64,000 nucleotides of DNA, from NCBI RefSeq assembly GCF_006442205.1, contig NZ_VFVR01000004.1, positions 62,001-126,000 on the forward strand, in the 5' to 3' direction. Positions 61,712-64,000 of the stretch are shown here, piece after piece. The first letter of the stretch is position 1; each line of letters begins with the position of its first letter. This DNA comes from Mesorhizobium sp. B2-3-12 (GTDB taxonomy: Bacteria > Pseudomonadota > Alphaproteobacteria > Rhizobiales > Rhizobiaceae). Under the pieces are notes generated by a model. It made no database searches and was not told where the DNA came from. It saw only the letters and a list, made by a program, of their open reading frames with translations. The position numbers were made by a program, and so were the translations under genes.

Positions 61712-62491
61712 ATGAAGCCCTTGCCGCAGATCAAGCTCGTGCCCAACCGGCCAGCGCTCGATGAGCGTCCGCTGGAGCGGCGCGTCGGCCTCATCATCCT
61801 GGCCACCGACCATACGACGGAGCCGGATTTTCGCCGCATGGTGGCCAGCGAACGGATCGGCGTCTATGTCGCGCGCACTCCCTATGCCAATCCGACGACG
61901 CCTGAGAATTTGCGCAAGATGCAGCCGGCGCTGACGGCGGGCGCGGCCTTGATCCTGCCTGACGAGAAGCTCGACGCCGTCTGCTATTCCTGCACGTCGG
62001 CCTCGGTGGTGATTGGTGATGCCGAGATCGAGACGGCGATCCAGGCCGCCAAGCCTGGCGTGCCTGTCGTCACACCAACAATGGCCGGTGTGCGCGGGCT
62101 GAACGCCTTCGGCGTGCGTCGGATCAGCATCCTCACGCCCTATACGGTCGAAACCTCCAGGCCGATGGCGACCTATTTCGCCGAGCGAGGTTTCGAGATA
62201 GTCAGCTTTACCTGCCTCGGCTTTGAGGACGACCGCGAGATGGCGCGCATTGCCCCGGCAGCGCTTGTCGACCTCGCTCGTCAGGCGATGCATCCGCAGG
62301 CCGATGCGCTGTTCGTGTCTTGTACGGCGCTGCGCGGTGCACTCGCGGTCACAGGCATGGAAAAGGCGATCGGCCGTCCGGTGGTGACCAGCAACCAGGC
62401 GACCGCTTGGAACTGTCTGCGGCTGTGCGGTGACGAGACTGCCCATCCCGAATTCGGCAGTCTGATGACGCTGCCCTTGCCGGCCGGCTGA
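61712..62491 (+). CDS. eutA: Maleate isomerase / aspartate racemase-family protein of ectoine utilisation
   Basis: A 259-residue Asp/Glu racemase superfamily member. One catalytic Cys is in DAVCYSCTSASVVIG, the second in FVSCTALRG. LILATDHTTEPDFRRM and TPTMAGVRGLNAFGVRRISILTPYT are typical. In ectoine clusters EutA is thought to work with EutB and EutC to turn hydroxyectoine into ectoine. Here eut means ectoine utilisation, not ethanolamine. Confidence 0.9.
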   Translation: MKPLPQIKLVPNRPALDERPLERRVGLIILATDHTTEPDFRRMVASERIGVYVARTPYANPTTPENLRKMQPALTAGAALILPDEKLDAVCYSCTSASVVIGDAEIETAIQAAKPGVPVVTPTMAGVRGLNAFGVRRISILTPYTVETSRPMATYFAERGFEIVSFTCLGFEDDREMARIAPAALVDLARQAMHPQADALFVSCTALRGALAVTGMEKAIGRPVVTSNQATAWNCLRLCGDETAHPEFGSLMTLPLPAG

Positions 62492-62496
62492 CGACC

Positions 62497-63489
62497 ATGG
62501 CGACAGTGACCCTTGGCGATATCCGTGCCGCGCGCGAGCGAATTGCCGGCAAGGTCGAGCGCACATCGACCGTGCTTTCGGTGAGTCTTTCCGAACGACT
62601 GGGCGTGCCGGTTCATCTCAAGCTCGAGCATCGCCAGACCACCGGCAGCTTCAAATTGCGCGGTGCATCCAACGCCGTTGCATCGCTTGACGCCGCGGAG
62701 AAGGCGCGCGGCGTCGTCGCGGCATCGACCGGCAATCATGGCCGTGCGCTTGCGCATGCGGCGAAGCTCGAGAGCATGCGCGCGGTGATCTGCATGTCGC
62801 GTCTGGTGCCTCAGAACAAGCTCGACGAAATCCGCCGCCTCGGCGCGGAAATCCGAATTGTCGGCAACAGCCAGGACGACGCGCAGCAGGAGGTCGATCG
62901 GCTGGTGGCGGAGGAGGGACTGGTCATGCTGCCACCCTTCGACCATCCCGCGATCATCGCCGGGCAAGGCACGCTCGGCTTGGAGATGATCGAGCAGGTC
63001 CCGGATGCCGCTCTGGTGCTGGTGCAACTCTCCGGAGGTGGGTTGGCCTCGGGTGTAGCGGCCGCAATCAAAGGCGTTAGCCCCGGCACAAAAATCATCG
63101 GCGTGTCGATGGCGCGCGGCGCGGCGATGAAGGCCAGCCTCGATGCCGGCCGTCCCGTTCTGGTCGAGGAATTGCCGACGCTGGCGGATTCGCTCGGCGG
63201 CGGCATCGGCCTCGACAACCGGCTGACCTTCGCCATGTGCCGCGACCTGCTCGACGATGTCGTCCTGCTCAGTGAGGACGAGATCGTCGCCGGCATTCGC
63301 CATGCCTATGAACAGGAACGCGAGATCGTCGAAGGCGCCGGCGCCGTTGGCATCGCGGCGCTGCTCGCCGGCAAGGTCAAGGCGAGCGCGCCGGTGGTGG
63401 TTCTGCTGTCCGGCCGCAACATCGACATGGGCCTGCACAGGAAAATCGTCTGCGGGGAAATGCCATCGATTTCGGAGCGCGCCGCATGA
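62497..63489 (+). CDS. eutB: Threonine dehydratase-like PLP enzyme of hydroxyectoine utilisation
   Basis: A 330-residue fold-type II PLP enzyme. The PLP lysine is in TTGSFKLRGASNAV, and ASTGNHGRALAHAAK and LSGGGLASGVAAAIKG (phosphate-binding) are intact. EutB is thought to dehydrate the hydroxyl-bearing intermediate. It starts 5 bp after eutA and overlaps eutC by ATGA. Confidence 0.92.
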   Translation: MATVTLGDIRAARERIAGKVERTSTVLSVSLSERLGVPVHLKLEHRQTTGSFKLRGASNAVASLDAAEKARGVVAASTGNHGRALAHAAKLESMRAVICMSRLVPQNKLDEIRRLGAEIRIVGNSQDDAQQEVDRLVAEEGLVMLPPFDHPAIIAGQGTLGLEMIEQVPDAALVLVQLSGGGLASGVAAAIKGVSPGTKIIGVSMARGAAMKASLDAGRPVLVEELPTLADSLGGGIGLDNRLTFAMCRDLLDDVVLLSEDEIVAGIRHAYEQEREIVEGAGAVGIAALLAGKVKASAPVVVLLSGRNIDMGLHRKIVCGEMPSISERAA

Positions 63490-64000
63490 GCCGGATGACC
63501 ATCCTCACCGAAGCTGAACTGCGCGAGATCGTGACATTGGATCTCGATGCCGTCGCCTGTGTCGAAAATGCCTTCCGCGCGCTTGCCACGCTGCCGGTGG
63601 CGATGCCGCCGATCCTGCGGCTCGACATCCCCGAGCATCGCGGCGAGGTCGACGTGAAAACAGCCTATGTGCCCGGCATCGACGGCTTCGCCATCAAGAT
63701 CAGCCCCGGCTTCTTCGACAATCCCAAGCTCGGCCTGCCCAGCGTCAATGGCATGATGGTACTTTTGTCAGCGAAGACCGGTCTGGTCGAAGCGTTGCTG
63801 CTCGACAATGGCTATCTGACAGACGTTCGCACCGCTGCCGCCGGAGCCGTCGCGGCCAAACATCTGTCGCGGCCGGACGCGTCCGTCGCCGCGATCTTCG
63901 GCGCCGGCGTCCAGGCGTCACTGCAACTCGAAGCGCTGAAGCTGGTGCGGCCGATCACGCAGGCCCGCATCTGGGCGCGCGATGCCGCCAAGGCGGAAGT
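63486..64000 (+). CDS. eutC: Ornithine cyclodeaminase-family protein of hydroxyectoine utilisation (5' part)
   Basis: The ATG lies in the ATGA overlap with eutB; the frame is open to the right edge, giving about 171 residues. It reads MSRMTILTEAELREIV, then VDVKTAYVPGIDGFAIKISPGFF, GLVEALLLDNGYLTDVRTAAAGAVAAKHL and the NAD loop AIFGAGVQASLQLEAL, all typical of ornithine cyclodeaminase/μ-crystallin proteins. The C-terminal half, and probably eutD and eutE, lie beyond the window. Confidence 0.93.
   Translation, partial: MSRMTILTEAELREIVTLDLDAVACVENAFRALATLPVAMPPILRLDIPEHRGEVDVKTAYVPGIDGFAIKISPGFFDNPKLGLPSVNGMMVLLSAKTGLVEALLLDNGYLTDVRTAAAGAVAAKHLSRPDASVAAIFGAGVQASLQLEALKLVRPITQARIWARDAAKAE

Noticed and set aside
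61712-64000. Ethanolamine utilisation genes, because of the eutA, eutB and eutC names
   Set aside because: The proteins are racemase-like, threonine dehydratase-like and cyclodeaminase-like and follow ehuABCD, which is the ectoine utilisation set; ethanolamine ammonia-lyase features are absent.

Overview
The window looks like a piece of a Mesorhizobium-type alphaproteobacterial chromosome or large replicon. The evidence is high G+C, dense ATG/TGA-overlapping operons, two intergenic palindromic repeats of the kind common in Mesorhizobium genomes (15685-15787 and 60201-60328), and a gene load made almost wholly of solute importers plus small catabolic operons. No rRNA, tRNA, CRISPR, prophage or insertion sequence was recognised. 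The species call is inference from gene content and repeats, not from a database match. No stretch longer than 300 bases lacks a gene.

Region 1 (1-21150). A truncated flavin-dependent monooxygenase, an MDR reductase, an FMN reductase and S-formylglutathione hydrolase lead in. Then comes a BMP-type nucleoside ABC importer with two nucleoside hydrolases (minus strand), a tandem pair of DUF1185/AA_synth proteins, an isochorismatase-like hydrolase with a MarR regulator and an enamidase-like amidohydrolase, an epimerase/SDR pair, and a sugar ABC operon (binding protein, TIM-barrel isomerase, two permeases, Gfo/Idh dehydrogenase) without its own ATPase. Five of these promoters share one 18-bp operator-like sequence, TYGTTGATNNTCATAYRA in its strong form, so they are probably one regulon. 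A reasonable reading is uptake and breakdown of an N-glycoside: base cleaved by the hydrolases, ring opened by amidohydrolase-type enzymes, sugar handled by the isomerase and dehydrogenases.

Region 2 (21314-32366). A PuuB-like FAD oxidase and a HisC-like aminotransferase face an operon of SDR, HisD-like dehydrogenase, zinc alcohol dehydrogenase and a HutC-family regulator. An APH-fold kinase-like protein and a taurine/sulfonate-type ABC importer follow. Three promoters share a HutC-type operator, TGTATRTRCWTGTAY. The substrate is unknown; the HisD-like enzyme has lost two of the four usual zinc ligands.

Region 3 (32637-37906). A frameshifted DHA2-type MFS gene and a heterodimeric ABC exporter.

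Region 4 (38068-50598). An aldehyde dehydrogenase diverges from a FadR-type regulator that heads a proline racemase-family epimerase (two catalytic Cys), an amino-acid ABC importer with a single permease, a second aldehyde dehydrogenase, a GMC oxidase, an HpaI-type aldolase, a D-amino-acid dehydrogenase and an extended D-2-hydroxyacid dehydrogenase. This resembles hydroxyproline or related imino-acid catabolism but lacks the usual deaminase.

Region 5 (50616-64000). A HAL/PAL-family protein without the MIO-forming Ala-Ser-Gly triad precedes an ectoine/hydroxyectoine utilisation cluster: doeC and doeD with an MDR gene and an Lrp regulator on the minus strand; enuR, ehuABCD and eutABC on the plus strand. 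eutC runs off the right edge, and the ectoine hydrolase and deacetylase genes are expected just beyond it.
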